From Halomonas faecis (GTDB lineage Bacteria > Pseudomonadota > Gammaproteobacteria > Pseudomonadales > Halomonadaceae), in assembly GCF_010993975.1 (NCBI RefSeq), contig NZ_JAACZO010000056.1:1-64000 (forward strand): DNA of 64,000 bases. Reading direction: 5' to 3'. The notes below the pieces were generated by a model. It ran no database searches. It was not told where the DNA came from and saw only the letters and a program-made list of their open reading frames with translations. Shown one piece after another: positions 44,463 to 55,829 of the stretch. A program made the position numbers and the translations under genes. Each line of letters opens with the position of its first letter. The first letter of the stretch is position 1.

Positions 44463-45434
44463 GTGTTCGATCTGGAATCCCTGCGTGATGCCACTCGCCA
44501 TGTTCATGGCCTGATGTCGCCCACCCCGCAATATGCCTGGCCATGTCTCTCCGGCCGCCTGCACTGCGAGGTGTGGGTCAAGCACGAGAACCATGCCCCC
44601 ACGGGTGCCTTCAAGGTCAGGGGCGGCATGCTCTACGTCCGGGCGTTGCAGGAGCGCTTTCCCCAGGTATCCGGGCTGGTCACCGCGACGCGGGGCAATC
44701 ACGGCCAGAGCCTGGCACTCGCCGCGCGCCGCGCCGGCCTCGAGGCCATCATCGTCGTTCCGCGAGGCAATTCGACGGAGAAGAATGCCGCGATGAGGGC
44801 CTTGGGGGGCGAGGTAATCGAGTATGGGGCGGACTTCGACCAGGCGCGCCGCGAGGCCGAGCGGCTGGCAGGTGAGCATGGCTTCGTGCTGGTGCCCGCT
44901 TTTCACCCTGAGCTGATCCGCGGCGTCGCGACGTATGCCCTCGAGTTCTTCGAGGCGGTCAAGGCGTTGCACAGCGTTTATGTCCCGATCGGCATGGGGT
45001 CGGGGATCTGCGGACTGATCCAGACCCGTGATCTGCTTGGACTCGACACCAAGATCATCGGCGTGGTCTCCGACCGGGCCGATGCGTTCGCGCAGAGCTT
45101 CGCGCGTGGCAGGATCGTGACGACGGAGACCGCCGATACCTTCGCCGACGGCATTGCCTGCCGCATGCCCGACGCCGAGGCCTTCGCCATCGTGCAGCGC
45201 GGTGCGTCACGGGTCGTACGGGTGAGCGACGATGACATCGCCCAGGCGATTCGCATCTTGCACGAAGACACCCACAATACCGCCGAGGGCGCGGGTGCCG
45301 CCGCCCTCGCGGCACTGGTCAAGGAGCGCGAGGCTCAGCGCGACCGCCGGGTCGGCGTTATCCTCACCGGCGCGAACATCGATCGGCAGCGCTATGGCGA
45401 GCTGCTCGCCGCGCCGCAGCCGACCAGGGGATGA
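44463..45434 (+). CDS. Threonine/serine dehydratase-like PLP enzyme
   Basis: 323 aa fold-type II PLP enzyme. PLP lysine in TGAFKVRGGML, substrate loop TATRGNHGQSLA, and phosphate-binding glycines in PIGMGSGICGL. It lacks the ACT regulatory domain of biosynthetic IlvA, so it is of the short catabolic type; threonine, serine or hydroxy-amino acids are possible substrates. The start is a GTG (MFDLESLRD) with GGAG upstream. It is divergent from a MocR regulator that probably controls it. Confidence 0.85.
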   Translation: MFDLESLRDATRHVHGLMSPTPQYAWPCLSGRLHCEVWVKHENHAPTGAFKVRGGMLYVRALQERFPQVSGLVTATRGNHGQSLALAARRAGLEAIIVVPRGNSTEKNAAMRALGGEVIEYGADFDQARREAERLAGEHGFVLVPAFHPELIRGVATYALEFFEAVKALHSVYVPIGMGSGICGLIQTRDLLGLDTKIIGVVSDRADAFAQSFARGRIVTTETADTFADGIACRMPDAEAFAIVQRGASRVVRVSDDDIAQAIRILHEDTHNTAEGAGAAALAALVKEREAQRDRRVGVILTGANIDRQRYGELLAAPQPTRG

Positions 45435-45470
45435 GGCGTTCGCCTGCCAAGCGATCCCTGGTGCCACACC

Positions 45471-46595
45471 TCATAGCAGGTCGTTGCCGAAGCGCGCCAG
45501 CTGCATCTCGCGCAGCCGGCTCAGCGTGCGACGGAACGGAAAGGCCAGGTAGCCATCGCCGTAGAGGTCGTCCATGGCCACCGCGGCTTCCAGGTAGAGC
45601 GGCACGCGCCGGTCGTAGCACTCATCGACCAGCGCGATGAAGCGACGCACGCCGTCATCCCGCCGGGACAGCGGTGGCAGCTCCCGCTCCCCAGCCTCGA
45701 CGCGCGCGACCCCGTCCTCCGTGCCGCGCGCAATGCCGCCAGCGAAGCGCGTGTCGCTCAGGCACGGCACCTCGCTGAGCAGGATGTGGTCGAAACCGTC
45801 GACCAGGGCGATGAAATCCAGCGCGGCCAGCGGCTGCTCGCACAGGTCGGCGTAGCGACACCAGACCACCCGCGCGCTGCGACGCTGCACCGCAATGCGG
45901 CGATGGCCCAGCTCGATGGGCTGATCCACGGCCGGCTCTCCCCGACTCAAGCACTCGAATGACGCTGCCAACTCGCTTGGCTGACCGGGCGCGGCGACCC
46001 AGTAGCGCTGACACTGCTGGCCGGGATGCAACCGGTGATCCCGCCCGCCATCGAGCGCCACCACCTGCATGCTGCGCTCGATGGCGGCGATGGCGGGCAG
46101 GAAGCGTTCCCGATTGAAGCCATCGGCATACAGCTGGGTGGGGCCCTGATTGGACGTGCACACCAGCACCAGCCCCTGCGCGAACAGCGCTTGAAACAAC
46201 CTCCCGAGCAGCATCGCATCGGCGATGTCGCTGACGAACAGCTCGTCGAGGCACAGCACCCGCACGTCCTCGGCGAGCTCACGGGCCAGCGCCGCCAGCG
46301 GATCGGCGGTGCCGGTCAGTTGGAACTGGCGCCGGTGCACCCAGCGCATGAAGTGGTGGAAGTGCAGGCGCCGTGACGGCACCGCGAGATGGCGGTGAAA
46401 GGCGTCCATCAGCCAGGTCTTGCCGCGCCCCACCGGCCCCCACAGGTAGACGCCGGGAACCGCAACGGCGCCGCCGTGCAGGGCGTGGAAGCAACGCTCG
46501 AGGCGCTCGGCCGCCGCGTGCTGGGCCGCGTCCGCCACGAAACCGTGATGCTCGACCGCCTGCCGATAGACCGCCAGGGGTGACGCCGTTGTCAT
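45471..46595 (-). CDS. zapE: Cell division protein ZapE (AFG1-like ATPase)
   Basis: 374 aa, close to E. coli ZapE (375). P-loop GPVGRGKTWLMDAFH, Walker B-like LCLDELFVSDIADAM and sensor CTSNQGPTQLY. ZapE acts at the division site late in cytokinesis and, in its mitochondrial homologue, in protein quality control. Its ATG overlaps the stop of the GNAT gene upstream by 4 nt. The open frame continues upstream only as a shadow of that gene. Confidence 0.93.
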   Translation of the reverse strand: MTTASPLAVYRQAVEHHGFVADAAQHAAAERLERCFHALHGGAVAVPGVYLWGPVGRGKTWLMDAFHRHLAVPSRRLHFHHFMRWVHRRQFQLTGTADPLAALARELAEDVRVLCLDELFVSDIADAMLLGRLFQALFAQGLVLVCTSNQGPTQLYADGFNRERFLPAIAAIERSMQVVALDGGRDHRLHPGQQCQRYWVAAPGQPSELAASFECLSRGEPAVDQPIELGHRRIAVQRRSARVVWCRYADLCEQPLAALDFIALVDGFDHILLSEVPCLSDTRFAGGIARGTEDGVARVEAGERELPPLSRRDDGVRRFIALVDECYDRRVPLYLEAAVAMDDLYGDGYLAFPFRRTLSRLREMQLARFGNDLL

Positions 46596-47071
46596 ACGCC
46601 GTCCAGCCGACGATCCATGATGGTCACCGTCTCGCCACGGTAGGTCCGTGTCTCCCGCTCCCGCCAACCCAGCCGACGATAGAGCGCCTGCTGATCCGGC
46701 GTGTAGAGATGGAAAAGCGCGATACCGCTGTCGCGCGCTTCGGCCTCGACCCGCCGCACCAGCGACGAGGCGATGCCCTGGCCGCGCCACTCGGGCAGCA
46801 CGAATACCGAGGCCAACCAAGGCGACAGATCGGGGCGGTCGCGCATATCGTCGGCCACCAGGCTCGCCGTGCCCACCGCCACGCCATCGCGCATGGCGAC
46901 GAACACCGAGGGCACGCCCCCCGCGCCGCACTCGCCACGCAAACGCTCGATGGCGTCGTCGAGGGTCATGCCGGGATTGAGGTGCCCCCAGGTGGCATGG
47001 GTCCAGCCCGCCAGCGTAGCGACATGCGGCGAACCGGCGCTCAGCCGTTCGATCCTTGCTACTTCCGTCAT
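46592..47071 (-). CDS. GNAT family N-acetyltransferase
   Basis: 159 aa. GNAT motif A in SVFVLPEWRGQGIASSLVRR (Q/RxxGxG/A) and motif B ALFHLYTPDQQALYRRLGWR. Substrate unknown. The ATG giving MTEVARIERL is preceded by GAGGAG; an ATG eight codons upstream is less likely. Its stop overlaps the zapE start (ATGA), so the two are coupled. Confidence 0.88.
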   Translation of the reverse strand: MTEVARIERLSAGSPHVATLAGWTHATWGHLNPGMTLDDAIERLRGECGAGGVPSVFVAMRDGVAVGTASLVADDMRDRPDLSPWLASVFVLPEWRGQGIASSLVRRVEAEARDSGIALFHLYTPDQQALYRRLGWRERETRTYRGETVTIMDRRLDGV

Positions 47072-47120
47072 CTCGGCGCTCCTCAGGCCTTCCATTGCAT
47101 GAGAGCCTTACGGTAACCAC

Positions 47121-47155
47121 AAAGGCCCCAGCCCGCCAGCAGACGGACCGGGGCC
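47121..47155 (-). terminator. Putative terminator of the ast operon
   Basis: On the minus strand GGCCCC pairs with GGGGCC around about 20 nt that contain further GC pairing, and TTTG follows. It lies just beyond the astB stop and before the GNAT gene. The long loop and three-base T run make this a moderate call. Confidence 0.5.
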
Positions 47156-47172
47156 GCATGGTCATGCCGGGG

Positions 47173-48540
47173 TCAACTCAGCTGATACGGATACACCGAG
47201 CCGATCTTCAGGATTCGGGTCAGTTCGTCCAGCGCGGCGAGGCTCTCGGCGGCGAGCTGCGGGTCGGCGAGGTCCGCCGGTGCCAGGCGGTCGCGGTAGT
47301 GGCACCGCACCCAGGCGACGAGCTCGGCATGCAGGGCTTCGTCGAGCAGCACGCGGCCGGAAAGCGCAGCGCGTTCCTCGGCGGAAAGCACCACGCGCAA
47401 ACGCAGACAGGCCGGCCCACCGCCGTTGCGCATGCTCTGCTTGACGTCCTTGACCACGACTTCGGCGATGGGGTTGGCCCCCGCCAGCAGGTGATCCTGA
47501 AGGGTGCGCCAGACGCGCTCGTTCTCCTGGCACTCGCCCGGCACCACCAGCGTCATGCTGCCATCGGGATTGGAGAGCAGTTGGGAATTGAAGAGATAGG
47601 AACCCACGGCGTCCTCGAGGCTCACCGCCTCGGCGGGCACGCGCAGCGGGATCAGCGGCGTGACCAGCTTGCCGCGCAGCTCGTCGAGCACGGCCTGCTC
47701 GTCGAGAAAGGCCATCTCGTGGTAAAGCAGTACCGGGCCGTTGCCCACGCTGATGACATCGTTGTGGAAGACCCCGGCGTCGATGGCATTCGGATGCTGC
47801 TGGGCGAAGACCGTCTGCGATTCGCTCAGCCCGTGCTGGCGCGCCACCGCCTGACTGGCTTCGAGTGTCTGGCGAGCCGGGAAACGCTGCGGCGCCGGGC
47901 GCTCCTCGGTCCCCCAGCCGAAAGCCTGGCGACCATAGACGTAGAGATGCACCCCGGCCTCGCCGTGCTCGCCGGCAAGACGCGTGTGATTGGCCGCGCC
48001 CTCGTCGGAAAACGCCGGCGTGGCGGGCAGTGCCGGATGGTGGGCGAAGTGCGCTGGATCGCTGAAGATCGCCGCCAGCACGCGCCCCGTGGTGCCCGGC
48101 TCCAGGAAGCGGTGGAAGCTCGACTGCAGGTTGGCCGGCGTGAAGTGCACGCGGCCGTCCGGGGCGTCGCGGCTCGGCGTCAGCGTGGCGGCGTTGGCCG
48201 TCCACATGCTCGAGGCGGAACACACCGCGCGCAGCAGCTGCGGCGCCTCGCCGGCGGCGCGCGCCAGCACTCGCTCGTCGCTACCGGTGAAGCCCAAGGC
48301 TCGCAGGGTACCCAGGTCCGGCCGCTGCTGCGGCGGCAGTACGCCCTGGAGGTAGCCCGCCTCCATCAGCGCCTTCATCTTGGCCAGCCCCTGCAACGCC
48401 GCCTCCCGTGGATTGGCGACGAGACCGCCGTGGCTCATCGAAGCGACGTTGCCCAGCGCCAGGCCGGCGTAGTTATGGGTGGGGCCGACCAGGCCGTCGA
48501 AATTGACCTCGCGATAGTCGCTCTTCACGGTCTCGTTCAC
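47173..48540 (-). CDS. astB: N-succinylarginine dihydrolase
   Basis: Second step of arginine succinyltransferase catabolism: N2-succinylarginine to succinylornithine, CO2 and two NH3. 455 aa. Family features: [20 protein letters not shown] at the N-terminus, [22 protein letters not shown] and the C-terminal [14 protein letters not shown] with the nucleophilic Cys. The start is a GTG overlapping the astD stop (GTGA), with GGGAG upstream. Last gene of the operon in this window. Confidence 0.95.
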   Translation of the reverse strand: MNETVKSDYREVNFDGLVGPTHNYAGLALGNVASMSHGGLVANPREAALQGLAKMKALMEAGYLQGVLPPQQRPDLGTLRALGFTGSDERVLARAAGEAPQLLRAVCSASSMWTANAATLTPSRDAPDGRVHFTPANLQSSFHRFLEPGTTGRVLAAIFSDPAHFAHHPALPATPAFSDEGAANHTRLAGEHGEAGVHLYVYGRQAFGWGTEERPAPQRFPARQTLEASQAVARQHGLSESQTVFAQQHPNAIDAGVFHNDVISVGNGPVLLYHEMAFLDEQAVLDELRGKLVTPLIPLRVPAEAVSLEDAVGSYLFNSQLLSNPDGSMTLVVPGECQENERVWRTLQDHLLAGANPIAEVVVKDVKQSMRNGGGPACLRLRVVLSAEERAALSGRVLLDEALHAELVAWVRCHYRDRLAPADLADPQLAAESLAALDELTRILKIGSVYPYQLS

Positions 48541-50006
48541 AGGCTGACTCCCGGTGGCAACTGGTCGGGCAACGTCAAACTCTCGCTCTCCATGGAGGCT
48601 ACCGGATAGGCGCAGTAGTCCGCCGCGTAATAGGCACTGGGGCGGTGGTTACCGCTCTCGCCCACCCCGCCGAAGGGGGCGTCGCCGGAAGCGCCGGTGG
48701 TCTGGCGATTCCAGTTATTGATCCCGGCGCGGATGCGCAGCAGGAAATCGTCCCAGTCGACACGTTCCCCCCCGATCAGGCCGGCAGAGAGGCCGTAGCG
48801 GGTGTCGTTGGCCAACCGAATCGCCTCGTCCCAGTCGCGGTAGCGGTACACCTTGAGCAGCGGGCCGAAGTGTTCCTCGTCGGGCACCGCCAGCCCGGTG
48901 ACGTCGATCAGCCCCGGCGAGAGCAGGCTGGTGCCCTCTTCGAGGCGCTCCAGGCGCGCCAGCACCGTACCGCCCAGGGCCTCGAGGTCATCCTGAGCGG
49001 CGAGCAGACCGTCCGCTGCCGGGCAGCTCACCAGGCCCGCGTAGAAGGGTGCCGGCTCGCTGAACTGCCCGGCCACCCGCAGCCGCGAGATGGCATCCGC
49101 CAGGGCATCGAGCAGGTGATCGCCCACCTGACCCTCGGGCACGATCAACCGCCGGGCGCAGGTACAGCGCTGCCCGCCGGAGAGAAACGCCGACTGCAGG
49201 ATGGTCAGCACGGCGGCGTCCTGGTCCGGCACGTCCTTCACTACCAGCGGATTGTTGCCGCCCAGCTCCAGGGCCAGGATCTTGTCCAGCTGGCCGGCGA
49301 ACTGGCGGTGGAGAATCCCTCCCACCTTGGCGCTGCCGGTGAACAGCAAGCCGTCGATGCCCGGATCGGCAGCCAGCGCCTGGCCAACCGGAGCGGCACC
49401 CTGAACCAGGTTGATCGCCCCGGCGGGCAACCCCGCCTCCTGCCAGCACTGCAAGGTCAAGTCGGCGGTCAGCGGCGTCTGTTCGCTGGGCTTGAACACC
49501 ACCGTGTTGCCGGCCAGCAGCGCCGGAACGATATGCCCGTTGGGCAGATGGCCGGGGAAATTGTAGGGACCGAACACCGCCATCACGCCATGCGGACGAT
49601 GACGCAGCACGGCCCGCGCCTCGCCGGCGTCGCGCTCCCGCTCGCCGGTGCGCTCCTGGTAGGCGCGGATGGAGATCGCCACCTTGCCGATCATGGCACC
49701 CACCTCGGTACGCGCCTCCCACAGCGGCTTGCCGGTCTCGTGGGCGATGGCACGAGCCAGGTCGTCACGATGGGCTTCCAGCCCCTCACGGAAGCGCTCC
49801 ACCAGCGCCTGGCGCTCGGCGAAGGAGCGGCGCGCCCAGGCGGCAAAGGCATGGCGGGCTGCCGCCACCGCCGCCCCGACCTCGGCCTCGCCAGCGGCGG
49901 CGCCCTGCCACAGCGCCTCCCCGGAAACCGGATCGTGCTTGGTGAAGGTCGCCCCGTCGCCCGGCTGCCAGGCGCCGTCGATGAACAGCTGCTGCATGGC
50001 CTTCAT
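48537..50006 (-). CDS. astD: N-succinylglutamate 5-semialdehyde dehydrogenase
   Basis: 489 aa NAD+-dependent aldehyde dehydrogenase; fourth step of the AST pathway. Catalytic Cys in [12 protein letters not shown], general-base Glu in [15 protein letters not shown]-binding [11 protein letters not shown]. The ATG overlaps the aruG stop (ATGA). The N-terminal [13 protein letters not shown] fits AstD relatives. Confidence 0.95.
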   Translation of the reverse strand: MKAMQQLFIDGAWQPGDGATFTKHDPVSGEALWQGAAAGEAEVGAAVAAARHAFAAWARRSFAERQALVERFREGLEAHRDDLARAIAHETGKPLWEARTEVGAMIGKVAISIRAYQERTGERERDAGEARAVLRHRPHGVMAVFGPYNFPGHLPNGHIVPALLAGNTVVFKPSEQTPLTADLTLQCWQEAGLPAGAINLVQGAAPVGQALAADPGIDGLLFTGSAKVGGILHRQFAGQLDKILALELGGNNPLVVKDVPDQDAAVLTILQSAFLSGGQRCTCARRLIVPEGQVGDHLLDALADAISRLRVAGQFSEPAPFYAGLVSCPAADGLLAAQDDLEALGGTVLARLERLEEGTSLLSPGLIDVTGLAVPDEEHFGPLLKVYRYRDWDEAIRLANDTRYGLSAGLIGGERVDWDDFLLRIRAGINNWNRQTTGASGDAPFGGVGESGNHRPSAYYAADYCAYPVASMESESLTLPDQLPPGVSL

Positions 50007-51034
50007 GGTGTCTCCTCGGTATCCAGGATGCGCAGGGTATCGCCGGCGCTGACCTCCAGCCGGTACGCCTCTGCTTCGCTCAAGGTAACCACGCCCTCGG
50101 CATCGGGGCCACGGCTCACCCAGGCGGCACGAAAGCGCGCCATGTCGGTGGTGGCCGCCAGCCAGCGCGGTCGCTCGGCCGACGTCTCGCCTGCGGCGAT
50201 CGCCACTCGCGCTCGCCGCGAGGCGCGCACGGCACGCACGTCGTCGACGTAGGCTTCCACGGTGGGGCCGCCGTCGAAGATGTCGATGTAGCCCTCCCAG
50301 CGCAGCCCCTCTTTCTTGAGCATGGCCAGCGCCGGACGAGTCTGCTCGTGCACCTGGCCGATGCAGGCCCTCGCTGCCTCGGAAAGGAAAGGCGTGTAGA
50401 TGGGGAACTTGGGCATCAGCTCGCCGATGAAGCTCTTCTGGCCCAACCCGGTGAGCCGGTCGGCTTCATCGAAGTCCAGCGGAAAGAAGTGACTGCCCAA
50501 GCACTCCCAGAACGGACTCTTGCCGCGCTCGTCGAACCGCCCGCGCATCTCGGCAATCACCTTGTCGGGGAAGCGATCGCGGAATTCGGCCATGAACAGC
50601 CAGCGGACCTGCGAAAGCAGTACGCCGTTACGCTCGCGGCCGCGGTATTCGGGCCGCAGGAACAGTGAAGCCACCTCGGCATCGCCGGTGTGGTCGGAGC
50701 TCAAGAAAAGGGTGTCGATGGTGCGGTGCAGGTCGAGCTGCACCGAAGAGTGGGCGAGCGTGCCCAGGCGGTAGTGGTAGAAGGGCACTTCGCGCCCCAC
50801 CTGGCCCTCGATGGCGCAGCAGCCGGCCAGCGCTCCGGTATCCTCGTCCTCGAGCACGAAGAAGTAATTGCGCTGGTCCACCGGCCGGCGTTCGGCGAAG
50901 GCGGCCTCCGTGGCAGCGATCTTGTCGGCCAGAAAATCGCTGTTGTCGGGCAGCGAGGTGAAGCCCACGCCCGTCTCCCGAGCCAGGGCCTGCAGCTCGG
51001 CCAGATCGCCTTCGGCAATCGGTCGGATGCGCAT
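50003..51034 (-). CDS. aruG: Arginine N-succinyltransferase, beta subunit
   Basis: 343 aa. AstA-family acyltransferase ([60 protein letters not shown]). Transfers succinyl from succinyl-CoA to arginine. Like Pseudomonas, two paralogous subunits are encoded side by side (AruF and AruG), in contrast to the single AstA of E. coli. ATG chosen; it shares one base with the aruF stop (TGATG) and follows GGGAGAG. A GTG one codon earlier is the alternative. Confidence 0.94.
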   Translation of the reverse strand: MRIRPIAEGDLAELQALARETGVGFTSLPDNSDFLADKIAATEAAFAERRPVDQRNYFFVLEDEDTGALAGCCAIEGQVGREVPFYHYRLGTLAHSSVQLDLHRTIDTLFLSSDHTGDAEVASLFLRPEYRGRERNGVLLSQVRWLFMAEFRDRFPDKVIAEMRGRFDERGKSPFWECLGSHFFPLDFDEADRLTGLGQKSFIGELMPKFPIYTPFLSEAARACIGQVHEQTRPALAMLKKEGLRWEGYIDIFDGGPTVEAYVDDVRAVRASRRARVAIAAGETSAERPRWLAATTDMARFRAAWVSRGPDAEGVVTLSEAEAYRLEVSAGDTLRILDTEETP

Positions 51035-52107
51035 CACAACTCTCCCTCGTCGTAGCCCGGGTCGAACTCGTCGCTGCTCGGCAGCGCCAGCGGTGCGGCG
51101 AGCACCGCACGCCCCTCCTCCACGCCGAGCACGTCGGCATGTTCCGGCGACAGGATGAGCTGTCCGGTGGGCGACAGGGCATAGCGGGCCACCACGCAGC
51201 GAAAGTCGCCCAGCTGCTGGTTGGCGACCATCGCCGGCTCGGCATCGGGCAGGGCATGGGCAGGACGGATGCGTACCGGGTGCCAGGCAGCGCGGCGGAA
51301 GGTCGCCAGCCGCTCGAGCTCTGCCTTGATCACCGGGCCGGCATCGAAGAGGTCGACGTGCCGCGAACGCAGGAACCCCTCGGCGAGCATCTCCGCCAGC
51401 GCCGCTTCGTGGTCGGGATGCTCGCGGCCGATGGCAGCACGGGCCTGGGGCGTGAGCAGCGCCAGATAAAGCGGAAACTGCGGCATCACCTCGGCGATGA
51501 AGCTCTTCGAGCGCACGCCGGCCAAGTAGTTGATCTCATGGTAGTCGCGCACGAAGAAGTGGCGTCCCACGCTGTTCCAGAACGGCGACTCGCCGTCGGC
51601 ATCCAAGTACCCGGGGAACGCCATGGCGAGCAGCTCGGCGAAGCGCTCGGGATACTGGGCAATGAACATCAACCGCGCTCGGCGCAGCAGGCTCTCGGCA
51701 CTGGTGCCCTTGTAGCGGGCATCCAGCGACAGCGCGCACAGCAGGCTGGCCTCGGACACCTCGTGGGAGAGCGCCAGGGTCTGTACCTCGCGACGCACGT
51801 TGAGCTGCTGCGAGGCGTGAATCAGCGTTTCCTGACGATAGGTGTAGTAGGCTTCCCGGGCGCCGGCCTGGGCACGCACCGTGGCGGTGCCCACGACCTC
51901 GCCGCGCTCACGGTCCTCGAGCACGAAGGTGTAGTGCTCGTCGCCGGGGAAGTCGACCTCACCGGCGAACGCCTGTCGCGAGCGGGCGATGCGCTCCTCC
52001 AGGCGGTCACGGTGCGCCGGCAGGTTGGTGAGCCGTGGCGTGGCGCTGCCCGCCAGTCGTTCCAGGGCCGGCAGGTCGGCCGGCCGCACGGGGCGTACCA
52101 CCAGCAT
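51034..52107 (-). CDS. aruF: Arginine/ornithine N-succinyltransferase, alpha subunit
   Basis: 357 aa, AstA family. MLVVRPVRPADLPALERLAG at the start and DADGESPFWNSVGRHFFVRD, VDLFDAGPVIKAELERLATF within. Forms the enzyme with AruG. The ATG giving MLVVRP matches Pseudomonas AruF and has GGAGA upstream, leaving about 50 nt after astC. The frame is open to a GTG that overlaps the astC stop, so an 18-residue longer start cannot be excluded. Confidence 0.92.
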   Translation of the reverse strand: MLVVRPVRPADLPALERLAGSATPRLTNLPAHRDRLEERIARSRQAFAGEVDFPGDEHYTFVLEDRERGEVVGTATVRAQAGAREAYYTYRQETLIHASQQLNVRREVQTLALSHEVSEASLLCALSLDARYKGTSAESLLRRARLMFIAQYPERFAELLAMAFPGYLDADGESPFWNSVGRHFFVRDYHEINYLAGVRSKSFIAEVMPQFPLYLALLTPQARAAIGREHPDHEAALAEMLAEGFLRSRHVDLFDAGPVIKAELERLATFRRAAWHPVRIRPAHALPDAEPAMVANQQLGDFRCVVARYALSPTGQLILSPEHADVLGVEEGRAVLAAPLALPSSDEFDPGYDEGEL

Positions 52108-52157
52108 GGCAGGGTCTCCGCTCGTCATGGGCGCGTGCATCATGGCGCGGCGTGCCC

Positions 52158-53399
<1,242 letters not shown>

Positions 53400-53546
53400 T
53401 CAGGGTCGAAACTCGAGTATAGGGAGCTTCCGCCCCGAGGGCTTTCAGCAATGGGACGACGACTTGTAGAAAAGGCTATCGACGCGCTCCGTGTGTGCCA
53501 ATCAAGGAATCGGCTACGCTGAGAGGTCGCCACCAGGAGAGCTCGC

Positions 53547-54182
53547 ATGTTCAACACCACGGCCTGGAACCGCCTGCGCTACAGTCTCTACGCCCCCGTC
53601 TACGACGGCGTGGCCGAGCGCGTTTTCCGTCGCGCTCGCCAGCGCTCACTGGAAGCGGTCGATTTCACGCCCGGCTGCCGAGTGCTGCTGGTGGGCGCCG
53701 GCACGGGGCTCGATCTGCCGTTGCTGCCTCGAGAGATGGAGGTTCACGCCACTGACCTCTCGCCCGCCATGGTCCGACGCCTGGCGCGCCGCGCCGACCG
53801 GCTGACCAGGGACGTGCAGTGCCACGTCATGGATGCCGAGGCGCTCGACTACCCGCCGGCACACTTCGACGTGGTGGTGATGCACCTGATCCTGGCGGTG
53901 ATGCCGAACCCCGAGCGCGGGCTTGCCGAGGCCCGTCGCGTGCTGCGCGACGACGGACAGCTATGCGTGATGGACAAGTTCCAGCCAGACGACCGCCCTG
54001 CCGCCTGGCCGCGGCGAACGCTCAACGCCCTCACTTCGGCCATCGCCACCGACATCACCCGCCAGGCGCGCCCACTGCTGGAGAGCGCCGGCTTCGTCAT
54101 CGAACACGACCGGCCCGTGCTCGCCGGCTCGCTGTTCCGCGCCCTGCTCGCCCGCAAGGACATCACTCTAGAACGCGACTGA
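53547..54182 (+). CDS. Class I SAM-dependent methyltransferase
   Basis: 211 aa Rossmann-fold methyltransferase. SAM motif I VLLVGAGTGLDLPLL, acidic motif II VHATDLSPAMV, motif IV FDVVVMHLILAVMPNP. The opening TTAWNRLRYSLYAPVYD is like phospholipid or quinone methyltransferases of the PmtA/UbiE group; the substrate is not settled. RBS AGGAGAG before the ATG. Convergent with the GlxA-type regulator and divergent from astC. Confidence 0.85.
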   Translation: MFNTTAWNRLRYSLYAPVYDGVAERVFRRARQRSLEAVDFTPGCRVLLVGAGTGLDLPLLPREMEVHATDLSPAMVRRLARRADRLTRDVQCHVMDAEALDYPPAHFDVVVMHLILAVMPNPERGLAEARRVLRDDGQLCVMDKFQPDDRPAAWPRRTLNALTSAIATDITRQARPLLESAGFVIEHDRPVLAGSLFRALLARKDITLERD

Positions 54183-54191
54183 CCGGCCAGC

Positions 54192-55163
54192 TCACTGCAC
54201 CGCGAGCCGACGCCGCCATGCCCGTGGCGAGCCCACCTCGAGTCGCTTCCAGGCGCGGCGCAGCTGGCGGTCGTCACCCAGCCCGACCTCCTCGGCAATG
54301 CGCGCCAGGCTCCAGGGCGTCTCCTCCATCAACTGGCGCGCCAGCTGCAGGCGCAGCCGCGTCAGGTAATCGCCGGGCGACATGCCCGCCACGACGGCGA
54401 AGCGACGACGCAGATGGCGTTCGCTCAGCGCCGTGAGCTCGGCCATCCCCGCCAGAGTCCAGCGCTCCTTGAGTCCGGCACAGAGTGCATCCTGCAAGCG
54501 ATGGATACGCTCATCGACGTGATTGCGCCCCGCGAGCCAGCCGGCCAGCTGAGGCTCGTGTCCGCTGCGCCGCAGGTAGAGCACCATCTCCCGGGCCACG
54601 GATAACGCCAGGCGATGCCCCAGCCGCCGGGTCAGCCAGTGCAGCATGGTGTCGATGCCGGTGGAGATACCAGCGCTGGTCAGGCAGGGCCCGTCCTCGA
54701 TGAAGATGCAGTCACCCTGCACCCTAGCCTCGGGCGCCAGCCCCTGGAGCCGTTCCAACAGGGTGTGGTGGGTGGTGCAACGCCGCCCATTCAGCAGCCC
54801 CGCCTCGGCCATCAGCAGCGACCCCGAGCAGATCCCCATCAGGGTCGAGGCCTGTCCAGCCTGGCGACGCAGCCAATCGACACAGCCCGGCTGCAGTTCG
54901 GGGTCGATGCCGCGGCGGTACTGGCCGGGTACCAGCAGCAGATCCAGCGGTTCGAGCGCCTGCGGCAGCGGCTCGATGCCGCCGAGGGTCAGCGGCCCCA
55001 GCCAGTCCAGCGACGCGCGGGGGCCGAAGTAGCAGATCGCGATGCCGTCATCTTGCTGCTGGGCGGCATGCAGCACTTGCAGCGGCCCGACCAAGTCCAG
55101 CGGCACCTGGCCAGGGAGCATCAGCACCCCGACCGTCAGTCCCGCGCCCTCAGGCGACGGCAC
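54192..55163 (-). CDS. GlxA-family transcriptional regulator (DJ-1/PfpI + AraC HTH)
   Basis: 323 aa. N-terminal DJ-1/PfpI-like domain with the elbow LMGICSGSLLMAEAGLL (Cys kept), C-terminal AraC double HTH (LTALSERHLRRRFAVVAGMS, PGDYLTRLRLQLARQLMEE). Start GTG with GAGGAG upstream, overlapping the isochorismatase stop by 14 nt. Coupling to that hydrolase suggests it regulates that locus. Confidence 0.88.
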   Translation of the reverse strand: MPSPEGAGLTVGVLMLPGQVPLDLVGPLQVLHAAQQQDDGIAICYFGPRASLDWLGPLTLGGIEPLPQALEPLDLLLVPGQYRRGIDPELQPGCVDWLRRQAGQASTLMGICSGSLLMAEAGLLNGRRCTTHHTLLERLQGLAPEARVQGDCIFIEDGPCLTSAGISTGIDTMLHWLTRRLGHRLALSVAREMVLYLRRSGHEPQLAGWLAGRNHVDERIHRLQDALCAGLKERWTLAGMAELTALSERHLRRRFAVVAGMSPGDYLTRLRLQLARQLMEETPWSLARIAEEVGLGDDRQLRRAWKRLEVGSPRAWRRRLAVQ

Positions 55164-55707
55164 CGCACCACTCCTCTCTCAGGGTCGCCACGTCGGCGAT
55201 GCGTGCGAAGCGCCCCTCCAGCACCAGCTCGGTCCGCGCGCGGATCTCCTCGGCGCTCCAGGTGCGGCCATGGCGCGTCATGGGGAAGGTCAGAGTCGCC
55301 TCGGCGACGAAATCCACCGCGAAGCCCAGATCGGACGCGACCCGCGTGGTAATCTCGCAGCACTGCTCGGTGCGGATGCCGCTGATCGCGAGCCGCTGAA
55401 TGCCGCGCTCGCGCAGCCAGACCTCGAGACCGGTGTCGGTGAAGGCGTTGTGGGCGCGCTTGTGGAAGGTCGCCGCGGCGGCATCCTCGAAGCCGTCGAG
55501 CGGACGAATCAGGCCACGCTCGGGATCGAAGGGCGTACCGCTGTCCGGTGCCTCGTGGAAGATGCGCACTACCGGAAGACCGGCTTCACGGGCGAGGTCC
55601 AGCAGTTCGCGCTGGCGCTCGCGCCAGGGGTCGGCCAGGGCCTCGTTCCAGTAATCACGAACGGGAAAGGAAGCCTGGACATCGATCAGCAGAAGGGCGG
55701 TAGTCAT
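55150..55707 (-). CDS. Isochorismatase family cysteine hydrolase
   Basis: 185 aa. Asp in ALLLIDVQASF, Lys in TFHKRAHNAF, Cys in SGIRTEQCCEITTRVAS: the D-K-C catalytic triad of the isochorismatase/nicotinamidase superfamily. Likely cleaves an amide such as nicotinamide, a carbamate or a small N-acyl compound; substrate not predictable here. First gene of a two-gene unit with the overlapping GlxA regulator. Confidence 0.88.
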   Translation of the reverse strand: MTTALLLIDVQASFPVRDYWNEALADPWRERQRELLDLAREAGLPVVRIFHEAPDSGTPFDPERGLIRPLDGFEDAAAATFHKRAHNAFTDTGLEVWLRERGIQRLAISGIRTEQCCEITTRVASDLGFAVDFVAEATLTFPMTRHGRTWSAEEIRARTELVLEGRFARIADVATLREEWCGAVA

Positions 55708-55829
55708 GGGGCGAGTTTCTCATGGGACATGGAGCCCTCACCATAGCGCCGGACGATACGACACGGACGGCCGTCACCGGACGGAGAGCGGACATTTCCG
55801 GCCATCATCGACCCGCCGTCGGGAAGCCC

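Noticed and set aside
46596..47165. 190-codon N-terminal extension of zapE
   Set aside because: The frame runs antiparallel in meaning to the GNAT gene on the same strand; the extension is Arg-rich noise and the GNAT frame is real.
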